Of a stretch of 64,000 bases of DNA, positions 32,512 through 45,000 are shown piece by piece. How positions within the stretch are numbered: the first letter of the stretch is position 1; each line of letters starts with the position of its first letter. The position numbers were made by a program, and so were the translations under genes. Location of the stretch: contig NC_035792.1 of NCBI RefSeq assembly GCF_001653235.2, positions 4,712,001 through 4,776,000 on the forward strand, in the 5' to 3' direction. Under the pieces are notes generated by a model. It was not told where the DNA came from, made no database searches, and saw only the letters and a program-made list of their open reading frames with translations. This stretch comes from Pochonia chlamydosporia 170. Taxonomy: Eukaryota; Ascomycota; Sordariomycetes; Hypocreales; Clavicipitaceae.

Positions 32512-35450
32512 ATGTCTGCGAATAGCATCAAGGTCGTGGCCCGGTTCCGGCCCCAGAACCGGATCGAGCTGGATTCGGGCGGCAAGCCCATCGTCTCTTT
32601 CAGCTCCGAGGAGTCATGTTCGCTCGACGTATGGAACAGCCCCTCCCCTCTGCCATGGCTGCAGTTTGCCGACGACTGCGTCTTGCGCAAATGGCTTGTA
32701 TGAATGGCATTCGGCTAACAAACAATGTGTTTAGTCAAAGGAGGCCCAGGGATCATTTACTTTCGATAGAGTGTTTGATATGGCATGTAAGCAGCAGGAC
32801 ATCTTCGACTTCTCCATCAGACCTACCGTGGACGACATCTTAAACGGCTACAATGGAACCGTCTTTGCCTATGGCCAGACCGGTGCCGGTAAATCATACA
32901 CCATGATGGGTACGAATATCGACGACGACGAAGGACGAGGTGTTATTCCGCGAATTGTTGAACAGATCTTTGCTAGCATAATGACGAGCCCAAGCACAAT
33001 AGAGTATACCGTGCGCGTCAGTTATATGGAAATTTACATGGAGAGAATTCGCGATCTGCTGGCCCCCCAAAACGACAACCTACCCGTTCATGAGGAGAAG
33101 AATCGCGGTGTCTACGTCAAGGGTTTGCTTGAAATCTACGTATCGAGTGTGCAGGAGGTCTACGAGGTCATGAGGAGGGGAGGCAACGCTCGAGCTGTGG
33201 CCGCCACCAACATGAACCAGGAATCATCACGATCGCATTCGATCTTCGTCATCACCGTCACCCAGAAGAATGTCGAAACCGGCTCGGCGAAGAGCGGTCA
33301 GCTCTTCCTGGTGGATTTGGCAGGTAGCGAAAAGGTGGGGAAGACGGGTGCCAGCGGACAGACACTCGAGGAAGCCAAGAAAATCAACAAGAGTTTGAGT
33401 GCCTTGGGCATGGTCATCAATGCCTTGACAGACGGCAAATCATCCCACGTTCCGTACCGAGACTCGAAATTGACGCGAATCCTGCAAGAATCTTTGGGCG
33501 GTAACAGTCGGACGACGCTCATCATCAACTGCTCTCCAAGTAGTTACAACGATGCCGAGACCCTCAGTACATTGCGATTTGGTACGAGAGCCAAGTCCAT
33601 CAAGAACAAGGCCAAGGTCAATGCCGAACTCAGTCCTGCTGAGCTCAAGATGTTGCTCAAGAAGGCCCAGGGCCAAGTCACAAACTTTGAGAATTACATT
33701 TCTACGCTCGAAGGCGAGATTCAGCTGTGGCGTGCTGGAGAATCTGTTCCCAAGGAAAGATGGGCTCAACCTAGCGATGTTGCCCCAAGAACAGAGCCCA
33801 GAACTCCTCGACCCTCAACCCCCTCCAGATTGACGGCTGAGAGTCGATCAGAAACTCCTGTCGCTACCGACCGCGCCTCCACCCCGAGTCTGCCAATGGA
33901 AAAGGACGAGCGGGAAGAGTTCTTGCGCCGTGAAAATGAGCTCCAAGATCAGCTGGCTGAAAAGGAATCGCAGGCCACGGCAGCCGAGAAGGCTTTGCGC
34001 GAGACGAAAGAAGAAATGACGTATCTCAAGGACCACGACAGCAAACTTGGCAAGGAGAACGAGCGACTAACGACGGAGACGAATGAATTCAAAATGCAGT
34101 TTGAGCGTTTGACTTTTGAGAGCAAGGAAGCACAAATTACTATGGATGCCCTGAAGGAGGCTAACTCGGAACTGACGACGGAATTAGACGACGTGAAGCA
34201 GCAGCTACTTGATATCAAGATGAATGCCAAGGAGACGGGTGCAGCCTATGACGAGAAAGAAAAGCGGAAGGCCGAGAAGATGGCCAAGATGATGGCCGGC
34301 TTTGACCTAGGCGGGGAAGTTTTCTCTGAGAATGAGCGCTCCATTAGTGAAGCCATTCAGCACATTGAGAAATTACATGAGATCAGCTCAGTCGGCAACA
34401 ACATTGCGCCGGACGAGTTCAACGATCTCCGGGCCAAGCTTGTGGAAACGCAAGGCATTGTCAGACAAGCAGAGTTATCAATGTTTGGCTCGTCATCTAG
34501 TGAGATGGACTCTCGAAGGAGGCATGAATTGGAGCAGAAGCTGGAGGCTATGCAGCAGCAGTATGAAGACCTCCTGACCAAGAACCTGAGCGAGAGCGAT
34601 ATCGAAGAAGTAAAGGCCCGCCTAGAGCACGCCTATGGCGACCGACAAACAACTCAGGTGGAGCTTATCGACGAGTTGAAGGCTGATGCAGCCCACAAGG
34701 CGGCTGAGAATTCAAGAATGAAGATGTTAATTGAAGACCTCCAGCAACGAGTAAAGACTGGCAATGGAGCTGCTCCCATGACCAACGGCAAGACGATCCA
34801 GCAACAAATTGCCGAGTTTGACGTTATGAAGAAGAGCCTTATGCGAGACTTGCAGAACCGCTGCGAGCGTGTTGTTGAGTTGGAGATCTCACTGGATGAG
34901 ACTCGTGAACAATACAACAATGTGCTACGGTCGTCCAACAACCGGGCACAGCAAAAGAAGATGGCCTTCTTGGAGAGGAACCTTGAGCAGCTCACTCAGG
35001 TCCAGCGCCAGCTTGTGGAACAGAACTCTGCTCTTAAGAAAGAGGTTGCTATTGCGGAGCGTAAGCTCATTGCGAGAAACGAGCGCATTCAGAGTCTGGA
35101 GAGCTTGCTGCAAGACAGCCAAGAGAAGATGGCAGCCGCCAATCACAAGTATGTAGCCCCTGAACTTTTGCAGCCCGTCATTTTTAACCATGATCACTAA
35201 CCATTTCCACCGTAGGTTCGAGGTCCAACTTGCCTCTGTGAAGGAGCGCCTCGAGGCAGCCAAGGCCGGCAGCACAAAGGGTCTCAACGCCACCGGCGGC
35301 GGCTTCAGCTTCGCCGCTGCCGGCAGCCGCATCGCCAAACCCCTTCGTGGCGGCGGTGGTGATGGCCCCGGCGCGCCCCCCTCGATCCAGTCGTTGCAGA
35401 ACGAGGCCACCAGCAACAAGCGTAGCAGCTGGTTTTTCAACAAATCGTAA
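32512..35450 (+). CDS. kinesin-1 heavy chain (conventional kinesin)
   Basis: Plus-end microtubule motor that moves vesicles, dynein and other cargo in hyphae. Exons 32512-32628, 32735-35148 and 35216-35450 give 921 residues, close to the roughly 930 of Neurospora NKIN. Motor domain: RFRPQNR at 11-17, P-loop GQTGAGKS at 86-93, switch I NxxSSRSH (NMNQESSRSH), switch II LVDLAGSEK. A neck and long coiled coil follow from about residue 380 to 865, rich in Lys/Glu heptads. The tail holds RIAKPLR, the autoinhibitory IAK motif of kinesin-1, in a Gly-rich context, and ends KRSSWFFNKS. Introns are 106 and 67 bp. The first 39 codons would be lost if gene prediction started at the ATG in exon 2. Confidence 0.97.
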
Positions 35451-36291
35451 CCTTGCACGTAATTTTGCTTTTTGCCAGGGCGTTTACGAGTAGAGATGAC
35501 GACTAGATTACACACCCAAGACATACCCAACCCCCCTCTCGAGCAAAACGAGCAGTTTATATATTGCAAACAAAGCAGAAAGATGATTCGATTCAATATC
35601 CTATTACACGTCTATACGCCCTCCGTTTCTCAACATTGTTGGTATTCTGACTGCCCTTTTTTATGTCATCTATTTTTTTGATCAGACTTCCCCTGTTCGT
35701 TGAGTTATTTATCACTTCCAACCCCGTGAGGTCTACAGCCGAGAAAACACAGCACACACATCCCTGCTCCTTTACTCCCGAACTCTACATAGACGAGGTA
35801 GCGATGACGATTGGATTTATGATAAAACTGGGCTTTTGAGGAGGAGAACCCTTGTTCGAAGAAGTACAGGGGATGGGAGTTTTTGGTCAAATGGCTGAGA
35901 CGGGAGGACGAGAGGCACAGTTATGGGGTACTGGGGACTAAACTGGAGTCGTGGATGGCGGTTTATGATTGTAGAGCTCACGTATGAAATCACAAATATG
36001 CAAAAATAAAATACTCTGAACAAATTACGGGACTTTGATTAGATGGTCAGGGTAGAGATTGCTCTTTTCATTATCTGCAGAAACTACCAGTGATAAATCC
36101 AACTGAAACGCGAGATGCTATGTAAACAAAATGAGAGGACGAGAAAATGTCCAGATATTCGTAATGGAAAGTGCTGTTCCGGTGTCGACTACATCAAATC
36201 TAGCCCAAATCTACAACAATCCCAACAAACTAGAGTGGCTATCGTCAATCCAGCTATCTGCAGGTATAACTACCTTTGTAGTGATTGTAAT
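35451..36291. other. spacer between convergent 3' ends
   Basis: AT-rich, with several T runs in the first 250 bp after the kinesin stop, consistent with 3' UTRs of both flanking genes. No coding frame is supported. Confidence 0.5.
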
Positions 36292-37487
36292 TTAGTGAAC
36301 TTCCTTGCTGTGCTTGGCGATAAAAACGGCCTGTGGCACAAGAATAGCAGCAAAGAGAATGAGAGCAGCCATGCTCAGACAGAACATCTTGACGTAGAGA
36401 ATCAAAAGACGGCGCCAAGAAGACTTGCTAAAGGTGGTCCAGGCATCAGAAACAGTGGCATATCCCTTACCACCAACAACCTCGGGCTCAACCTTGCCCT
36501 CGAAGGAGCGGTCAAAGGGAATAATGGTGCTCTGTTCAACAGGCAAGAGCGAAGCCTGGACACGAACGAGAATAACGTAGGCGGGGATGACGACAAAGAC
36601 AGAAGCGGCAATGGTGATGATGGCCACAACGACAGACTTGACGATGAAGCCGGCACCGATGGCGTCCATGTCCATGGGCTCGTTGAAGCCGCCCTTGGGC
36701 ATCTTAATACCGAGAATGAGTGCCATGATGAGGGGAATAAAACGAGTGACTTCGCTGGCGAACCAGAAAATGGTGACGGCCTTCCAGGTGGCATCGAAAG
36801 TGCGTCGGAAAGGCGGCAGGCGAGACCAAAAGTGCAAAGGTGAAGGCTCGGAAATGATGATGTGAACCCAGGCGGTGCTGTACTGAACCAGGGTCAGGGA
36901 GGCGAGGAGAGTGGCGACGGGGACGAAGTAGCCGCCAAAAGTGCCGGTGAAGATGCCCATGAGGATAGAGGTGAGGAAGACCTGGGCAAGGTAGCAGAAG
37001 AAGCCGCGGAAGTTGGCCTTGATGCCGCCGTTGGCCATGAGGAGGCGGTTGATGGCGCGGAAGGAAGATGTCACTGTTCGAGGCTGGCCGTTGGTGGGCT
37101 TGAAGCCGTTGCGAGCGATGCCTTCTTCGCCGTCGGATGCGGATTCGTTGAGCGGAACGGGTTCGTAGGCGGGTGGGTTCTCGTCTTCGACCATGGCAAA
37201 CACAGGGTACACCATCTTGAAGGTGTATTCGAACTGTTGCGAGGGCACTTGTTAGGACGGGTTGTCCATGTTGTAAAGGAAGACGACGCTGCGTTGCGCC
37301 AGTTGTGATGGGCCAACGCAGAGAGGTCGATCGGTTGGTAAAATCATTGACAAGGCCAACTTACAATGAGAAACAGCGGGATCAGGGCCAGAATATCGAC
37401 GAGAACAACGAGCAGTGCCCAAGCGGGCAGCTCGTAGCCTTTGATATCATCGCCACCGTTGATGGTGCGTTTGGTGAGGAACTGCAT
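36292..37487 (-). CDS. conserved-looking six-segment membrane protein of unknown function
   Basis: Exons 37487-37365 and 37233-36292 join across a 131-bp phase-0 intron to give 354 residues. One hydrophobic segment lies before the intron (LLVVLVDILALIPLFLI, about 25-41), then a polar loop of about 70 residues with PPAYEPVP, then five more segments: FFCYLAQVFLTSILMGIF, a segment containing LLASLTLVQYSTAWVHIII, AVTIFWFASEV through LIMALILGI, IVKSVVVAIITIAASVFVVI, and a C-terminal one (MAALILFAAILVPQAVFIA). Exon 1 starts MQFLTKRTINGGDDIKGYEL. I recognise no named domain. PPAY resembles the PPxY motif bound by WW domains of Rsp5-type ubiquitin ligases, which could govern its turnover (inference). 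Probably in an internal membrane or the plasma membrane. Confidence 0.85.
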
Positions 37488-39161
37488 GGTGGGCGCGCGG
37501 ATGCAGGTTGTGTGTCGTCTTAGCCAGTAGAAGACAAGGCGTAAGGGAATAAAACAAAGGAGAGAAAATGGAAAGGAAAATGACAATATTTGAAGGAGAG
37601 ATTCAAGCCTCAAATAAATGAAGGTCAAGAATTCAGATGATGACGGAACAGTGGAAGCGAGATGGGAGCAGTGCAGGCTGCAGCGGGGCCTGGAACAGTC
37701 TTAACTCTTAAGAACTGGGGCTGAGGCAGCTCACCAGACTGTCACCATACATTCACTCATCAGATTCACCAGCCCAGACTCAATGGGGTGAGTGCCGAGT
37801 GTCCCGTTGCCAGACACTAAAGACGCTGGCGGACAATGCTATTGACCAGACCATGCAGTCATTGATGTCTTGAACTGCTAGCTTCTGAGCAGAGCCGCAG
37901 GCAGCACAGCCCACTTGATGGAACTGGACAGCGTGTTTCCGTCCTTCTCTTCACTTCCACATCGGCCGTTTCCTAATGCGTTGGCCTGGTCTGTCAGAAG
38001 GATGCAAGCCAAGGCCCTCCGTCCATGTTCCCTGCACAAGACTTTTCCAACTTGCGTTCACTCCGAAGCAGCTCTGGAGCTCTGATGCCCAACGAATTGT
38101 CAGCTTCATGGTGGTTGTTCGCGCCACCCTGATCCAGAGTGTAGACTGTGTTTCGCGCCATTCAACCTGTTACAAGGGTGATACGAGCCGCTTCGGCCTC
38201 GCTCCGTCGCGGTTCTCCATACCAAGATCGGTGTCCCGAGGATGAGCTGGCCATGAGTGAGCAGCGCATTTCTCTTTTTCTTTCCTGGTAGTGGCGGCCA
38301 AGGAACTACGTATTCTAGGCCATCGTGAGCATCTTGCCTTCCGCTCGAGTGGCGACTTGACTGTTTTCCGGGTGAGGTAGCCGCCAGCATTATCTCTCAA
38401 GACTTGGATGGATGTTGAGAGTGCTTACGCGCGTCGTTGTCCTTACCGCCTTTGGCGCATGGCTTGACGACTAATAGCAAGGGTCTTTATCCATCAGTTG
38501 TGCTCCGCACACAAAGAATGCGGCATGTAATTCAACGAAAGGCTGGAAAGAAAGGTGTCTATTCGTTTGGCGCAAAATGCAATAATCTCATCGGCAGTCG
38601 GAGCTGAAGATTTCGTTAGTCGTCGTCTTGACGTCAAGAAATATGGAGTCGTAATCGAAGGCTGACCATTGTTGTGCGTAGTTGCTGAGTGTGTTTGCCA
38701 ACGTCTCATACTAAGCAACTATTGTTAGAAAGAAGTTGAGTTCTCCATGTGCCGGTCTCTTGCAGCAACCGGTGGTTGGCAATAGCATGACCTGTCAAGT
38801 GTCAAGATATTTCACCCACAACCAGGCATAGTCTTGCCAAAGTAGTAAAATTGAATTCAATCAAATTGAAGTCAGATTGCAACCTGCAAGCAGGCTGAGC
38901 TCACAGTCAGTCAGTCTCTTCGTCCTTGTAAAGTTGCCATTCAATCGGTGGTCGCTCCTGCCTACACAGTCGTGGAACCCCGCTGTGCCTGGAGTCAGAA
39001 AAGAGGCACCCACATGCAGCAGGTACATCAAGCTCACCACAAAGCCATGATGTCGATGGTGGGGCATCACTTGAGCAAGCACTCAACATGACTATCATCC
39101 CAACTTGAGTTTCGGAGTAGAGCAAATAATAAAAGCTGCCACCCCCTCTTCATTTCGTCAC
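37488..39161. other. 1.7 kb divergent promoter region
   Basis: Lies between the divergent starts of the six-segment membrane protein and PPM1. No gene-like frame is seen. A short palindrome TTGAATTCAA lies near 38852. Nothing else is recognised. Confidence 0.4.
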
Positions 39162-40282
39162 ATGGCAGCTCCATCTATCCCCAATCTCCTCAGTCTGAGG
39201 GGCAGCAGCCGCGGAGGAGGCCGTGGAGGCAGAGGCAGAAGGCAAGGCGGCCCGGCAAATTCATCCAACGGCACATCACCAGATGCCGCTATCCAGGGCA
39301 CCGATACGGATGCTGCCGTATCACGGCTGAGTGCCGTTGATCTGGGCTATCTGGAAGATCCCTATGCCAGATTATTTGTAAATGGGCCGCCGACAAGACG
39401 CCTGCCCATAATAAACCGAGGTCCGTACCAGTTAGTTCTCCTTCTCATCGTGAGTCCGTGTACGCTGATATCACAGTAGGCACTTATATGCGGACCAAGT
39501 CCCTAGATGCCATGGTGGACGCCTTTCTCTCGCACAACGGCTCATCCGTAAAGCAAATAATATCCCTTGGTGCCGGAACCGATACCAGACCTTTACACAT
39601 GCTCCAGAAACCCGGGGCCGAAAACATCATCTATCACGAAGTCGACTTTGAGCCTACATGCCGGCGCAAGTTGACCATCACTCAATCATCACCAGGTCTA
39701 CGACACATATTCAAAGACGTCAGCATCCACGACGGTGGATCGTGGAGTGCTGAGCCCTCCAGAGGCGGCGAGTACCACTGTCACGCTTTGGATCTCCGCG
39801 ACATATCCATATCAGTCACTGAGCTACCGTCACCCATCCGCAGTGACATTCCAACCCTTCTCTTGTCCGAATGCTGCCTCTGCTACCTAACACAGCAGGA
39901 TTCTGAAAACGTTTTACAATTCTTCAGTTCCAAGATACATCATCTGGCCGCCTTGCTGTATGAGCCCATGCCATTGCAAGACGCATTCGGTGAGATGATG
40001 ATTTCCAATTTGAGAGCCCGGCATATCAATATGCCGTCGTTGGAAAAGTACAAAGACCAGCACGCACAACTGTCAAGATTACGAGAATCCGGGTTCGACA
40101 GCGTCGGCCATGCTACGATTGAAAATACCTGGGATAAATGGGTTGACGATAAAGAGAGGGAGAGAGTGGATCGCCTGGAAGGTCTGGATGAGGTTGAGGA
40201 GTGGAAGCTGCTGGCGGCGCATTACGTAGTCGTTTGGGGGGCAAGAGGAGCGACATTTGGCCCTTTAGGTGATAGGACTTGA
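39162..40282 (+). CDS. PPM1: leucine carboxyl methyltransferase 1 (PP2A methyltransferase)
   Basis: Methylates the C-terminal leucine of the PP2A catalytic subunit using S-adenosylmethionine, which steers PP2A holoenzyme assembly. Exons 39162-39420 and 39480-40282 give 353 residues. After a Gly/Arg-rich N-terminus ([14 protein letters not shown] and on) come [19 protein letters not shown], the SAM-binding loop [13 protein letters not shown] and the EVDF acid motif; [11 protein letters not shown] matches the family's post-motif. The C-terminus has [15 protein letters not shown]. The ATG at 39162 is preferred over 39105 because relatives begin with a similar SIPNLL. The 59-bp intron ends in CAGTAG, a tandem acceptor; the second AG gives the family sequence INRGTYMRT. 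Confidence 0.94.
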
Positions 40283-40797
40283 TTAGCGCAACTTTGCATG
40301 AATTACAAAAGTTGCCCAAGTGTAAAGAACACAGTCTGTGACTAAAAAGCTAAGATCAAAGTCTGTCGTCAAGGTGCCTTAAGAGTGGGTCACGTGGTAT
40401 CATGAAATGGTGCGCCCTGTGCCAAGATCGCGACGACTTACCCATCATCTCGATTCTTGAAAGCGCAACTCATCGCCAACAACACATAACTCGCTTATTC
40501 TTGGATACCCGGTTCAACTAACTACTCAGAAGCTCTTATTTTGCTGCGAATATTCCCCCCTATCCTTTCCGCCAACCTACCTCGGCACATCATCGCACAT
40601 ATCCTAATCTCACTCTCACTTCATCATCTCAGTGAGCGTTGCGCACGCCTCAATCAGCTTGGATCATCGTGTAAACATCATAATTCATAGTAAAATCGAT
40701 ACGCGATCACGAATTCATCATCCATCAGCCGTGGGAGGGGGAAGTGTTGAGAATTTCACCCATTCAATTCCTGCTCTCACTCAAGTGAGCCGCAAAC
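40283..40797. other. short spacer, PPM1 3' end and SPT3 promoter
   Basis: Both flanking genes read rightward. The last 300 bp are C/T-rich on the + strand, as in other leaders of this window. No extra gene. Confidence 0.5.
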
Positions 40798-41860
40798 ATG
40801 GCCGACTCCAAAGATAACAAGGCGTACAAATATCGCCAAGAAATCAGCCAGGTACGCACTCCTCTGAAACTCCAAGCGAACACTCACTAACCCCAACAGA
40901 TGATGTACGTCTCTGGCGAAACTGGCGAACCATCCGTCGAAACCACCAGCATCATAGAAGACATTGTCCGACAACAAGTCATAGAACTAGTAAAACCAAC
41001 CCCCAAGCCAACTCACATCTCCCAAAACACTCACTAACAAACCCAGCTCCGCAACTGCACAGAGCTCGCCTCCCGGCGCGGCTCCAAATCCATATCCACA
41101 AACGACCTCATCTTCCAAATCCGCCACGACCAAGCCAAAGTCAGCCGCCTCCGCACCTTCCTCTCGTGGAAAGACGTGCGCAAAAACGTCAAAGACTCCG
41201 AAGACAAGGGCGCGGACGCGGACCTCGCAGGCGGCGACGACGCCGTCGTCCCCGGCGGGCCCGTCGACGAAGCCGCCAAGAAGAACAAAAAGGCCAAGGT
41301 CGGACTGCCCTGGGAGCCCGCGTCCTTCTACTCCGTCGAAGTGCCGGAGCGGGACGACGAAGAGGACGAGGAGGAAGAGGAGATGAACTACATTACGCTC
41401 CAGCGGCTTAGGAAGGCTGACGAGCGGACCAAGGCCATGACCAAGGAGGAGTACGTGACGTGGTCGGAGTATCGGCAGGCGTCGTTTACGTGGAGGAAGG
41501 GAGCGGTTCAGGGAGTGGGCGGGGTTTGGCATCGTCACGGACAGCAAGCCGTCGGACGACATTGTTGATATACTGGGGTTTCTGACGTTTGAGATGGTCG
41601 CCACGCTGACGGAGGTGGCGCTCAAGGTCAAGGAGCAGGAGGACATGGCGAGGGCGCAGAGCGGCGCGGACAATGCGGGCACGAAGAAGAGGAAGATGCA
41701 GCTGGGGGGACTGTTTGATCCGCCGAGTGAGGGAAAGACGCCTGTTGAGCCGAGACACGTCCAGGAGGCGTTTAGACGGTTCCAGCAGCGGCCTAAGAAG
41801 ACGAGGGCGATGCTGAATGGCACAAAGATTGTGCAGAAGACGCCTCTTAATATTATTTAA
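40798..41860 (+). CDS. SPT3: SAGA subunit Spt3, with an apparent frameshift
   Basis: Spt3 is the TBP-interacting subunit of the SAGA coactivator and holds two histone-fold domains. Exons 40798-40851, 40900-40989 and 41047 onward. The first fold is clear: [20 protein letters not shown], then [16 protein letters not shown] and [17 protein letters not shown]. An acidic linker follows (about residues 125-165). The frame then breaks: codons run in one frame to AAG at 41497-41499, while the family sequence continues as [19 protein letters not shown] in the frame that starts at 41501. One surplus base (41500) or two missing bases explain this. Read without correction the protein stops at 41568 (about 221 residues) and loses the second fold ([20 protein letters not shown]). 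Both halves are well preserved, so a sequencing or assembly error, or a very recent mutation, is likely. Confidence 0.9.
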
Positions 41861-42078
41861 GAGGCATGGCTGGTTAAGATCGACTTGTGTTTTTGGACTG
41901 CTACTTTTTGGCAAATGGCGTTGGTTAGATCTGGAGTTTGGATTGAATGTGGGAAATGGAAGGACATTGGCGTTGGAGCAACTTGGATATACTGTCTGGC
42001 ATGTGTAAATCGGTGCAAACATAACAATACTCAGTGTAGGAATATACCTGACGCGTCTATATATTTGATGGCTGCTTG

Positions 42079-45000
42079 CTATCTCTTGTGACCAACGGTG
42101 AAGCCTCGCCTCCTTACCAATGTATTGTCTCTCATTAATCTCGTTCCAACTCGCTGTAGACTTCTTGGTATGCCTTCGTTCTCATCTTCCACTTCGGTAT
42201 CAGGGGCTGCTTCGCCATCCATTTGGCCATACCCAAACGCTGTTGTCTTCACTCGTCTCATATGCCTGCCTGTTTCTATGTCATCAGACACAATGGTTCC
42301 ATTATCGTCATGCTCGCCACCTCCCTGGCCAGAAACATTTGACTTTTCCGTTCGAACTCGTTCCAAATCCTCATCCTGTTCAGTCTCCAGCTGTCGAATG
42401 TACTGTCGGTACTGCGGCCTCTCTAGCATACCGCTTCGAAAGGCGTTGACGCCTACCAGCAATTTGACCAACTCCACCAGCTCTTCGAGATACTCAATAA
42501 TCTCCATTTGACCCGCGGTGCTGGCATTCCAAGATAGAAACTTGTGTTGAGTTATCAGGCTTGCAGTCTCCTCATCCAAGTTGGATCCGCGACGATGGTA
42601 CTTAAGCATGCTTGGTCGCGGCCCCTTTGGACTCTGTGCTATCAACAGCTGTCTGATGCGATTAATGAGTCTCAGCTGGGCTAGGCGAGCTGAAGGAATG
42701 AATTGGGGAAGCGGAAGCCACGTAGTAAGCGCCTCATTTACTGAAAATAATATTAGAGTACTACTGGCCGCGACATTTCTCCTGTGAGTGTGTACTTTCG
42801 GATTCAGGTCCTCCAAAATGGATGATCCGTACACTTTTCGCAGTTGCACCACGTTGTCCATCCGATCGATGATTTGGTGTAGAACGTATATAATTTCCTT
42901 GTATATCGGCGCCAGCGGCTTAAAGCTGCCTTTCAGACGTGGTTCAGTGAGACAAAATGGCAAGAAGGTCTCTGCAGCCGCCAATGCCCCCTGAGCCTTG
43001 TCGCGAGAATGAATAAACCGGCTTAAAAGCTTCGGAGATCGGAAATTCGGCCGCTCTGGGTCATCAATGCCAACGGCCACTGCGGCCTGCATCTTCTGAA
43101 CTTGGCGTACTGCTGCCGATAGTGACTCCACCAACCGGTCTCTGGCTCGTACGGGAAAGATGATGGTTTCAACTGCCATTGCAACGAGACCACCGACAAG
43201 AAACGCGACCAGTCGCTTGTAGAATACCTCAGAGGCCGCTGTAGTCGTATTGATCGCAGCTGAAAGATGGTCAGTTTGCTATCTATGTTGTGATATTGGA
43301 AAGTCAAGACATACCTAATGCCACAACTGCCAGTGACACGATTGAAATCATCCCGGCCTTGACATACTTGGTTGCGAGCTGGACGTATACAGAAGGAACT
43401 ATACCAAAAAGGAGAATAAACACAGCTGCAACGCGGTTATGTTGTCCAATTTCCACCGAAAGATATCCAACAAGACAACCAAATATGACGCCGAAGAGTC
43501 GAACGGCAAAAACAAACAGGGACGTTCCAATGGCAACCTCAAATACAAGAATAAGCTGCATCGGAGCCCAGACACCCTTCACCTGGCTGTACCATGCGTT
43601 CCAAGAAGCGACAAAGGCTGGCCAAGTAACCAAAAATACGGCAATTGCAAGCTTCAGCGCGTACTCGACATCGTCGGAACGCTGCACCCATTCCATGGCG
43701 TCTGCCATTGCTGCTCGAACCTTGACACTGAGGCCACCTGGGGAGGGCCTGATGCTCCGAAGTTTTGGTTGTCTCGGCAAGTCTGATTTCTCTGTAGCTT
43801 TGTGGCCATTGGTATCCACAGGAGATGATTCTTCATCCTTAGTCATAGGTGGACTTTCGTTGTCCATGTCGACCGCCTCTTCGCTGTCCTTCGTGGACGA
43901 GGTTTGGGCTCCCTGGCGTGCCGCCTGCTTTGCTCTCTCGGGGAGAACCATGGCATCGGCTTCACCACCGGTTGTTAGCCATTTCCGGATATTTCTATAC
44001 TGAGGAACCCAGACACGGAATTTATTGTGGCGTCTTTGCCTTTTCTCGACAAGCGTTCTTGCATGTTGAAGCATCTGCATGATCTGGACTGCCGAGTCAC
44101 GAAATGCAAGGATGAATGAAGACACAAGAAAGGTCTCCATACGTGGCATAAAGTCTACCGCCTGCCCTGATTCATCCAGCACGGCTTGCTTGAGTGCTTC
44201 AGCAGAGCCGGCATCAAAAGTGGCGAGAGCTGCTGAAAACTCGTCGATTCGCAAATCAATTTCTTCCAGACGAATGCCCTTTGGCGTGGCCGCTCCAGAG
44301 GGCAATTTTGGGACGTCAAAGCAATAGGCAAGGCAAGCTATGAGTAAATCCACGGCTTGCTTCATGCAGCTTTGAAAATCTTGCACTGGGAGCCGAATTC
44401 GTCGAAGAGTCGTTTCAAGGAGCTGGCAACTACCAGCTTCAATTTCTCTCACCGGTTTGACGCTTTCCACCTGCTCTTTGTGGTCGGCCTGTCTCTGCCC
44501 TCTGGGATTGATAGGCTGGGTTCGTTGTGCAATTCCTGTTTGTAGATTCGGTGTCACAGATACTTGCTGTTCTTTATAGTCTGGCAAGTCTTCGAGAAGC
44601 TCCTCATTGCCAACAAGCACAAACTTGTTTTCACATGCGCCGATGAGCGTAACAATATTCTGTACAAGACCAGTCATGTACCGTACACTGATTGGCTTCA
44701 TTGCGACTGGGGGAAGGGCTGACATGGAAATCTCGAAATTGACTTCATCTTGAGCGGCTTTGCAACGAGAGAGCTGCATGCGTAACCTCGACTTTTGGCC
44801 GGATAGAAAGGCCATTGTGGTCAGATGGATTGGCGTCGTTGAAGGGGCTGCGAAAGCCTGTCCTTTACGAAATGGATTCGGAAAATCTGCAAAGAAGCTG
44901 CGAACATGTGATGTGGTCTTCCGTTTGACTCGATTGACAGTACTGCTGCTCTTATTCGTAGAAGTAGCCGCGAGGGCGTGCGAATTGTTGGTTTTTGTCT

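Noticed and set aside
36115..36843. 242-codon open frame opposite the six-segment membrane protein
   Set aside because: Antisense shadow; the - strand frame has six membrane segments and correct intron borders.
41500..41545. Short intron as an explanation for the SPT3 frame change
   Set aside because: Any GT...AG pair here would remove conserved residues ([11 protein letters not shown]) of the family, so an indel explains the data better.
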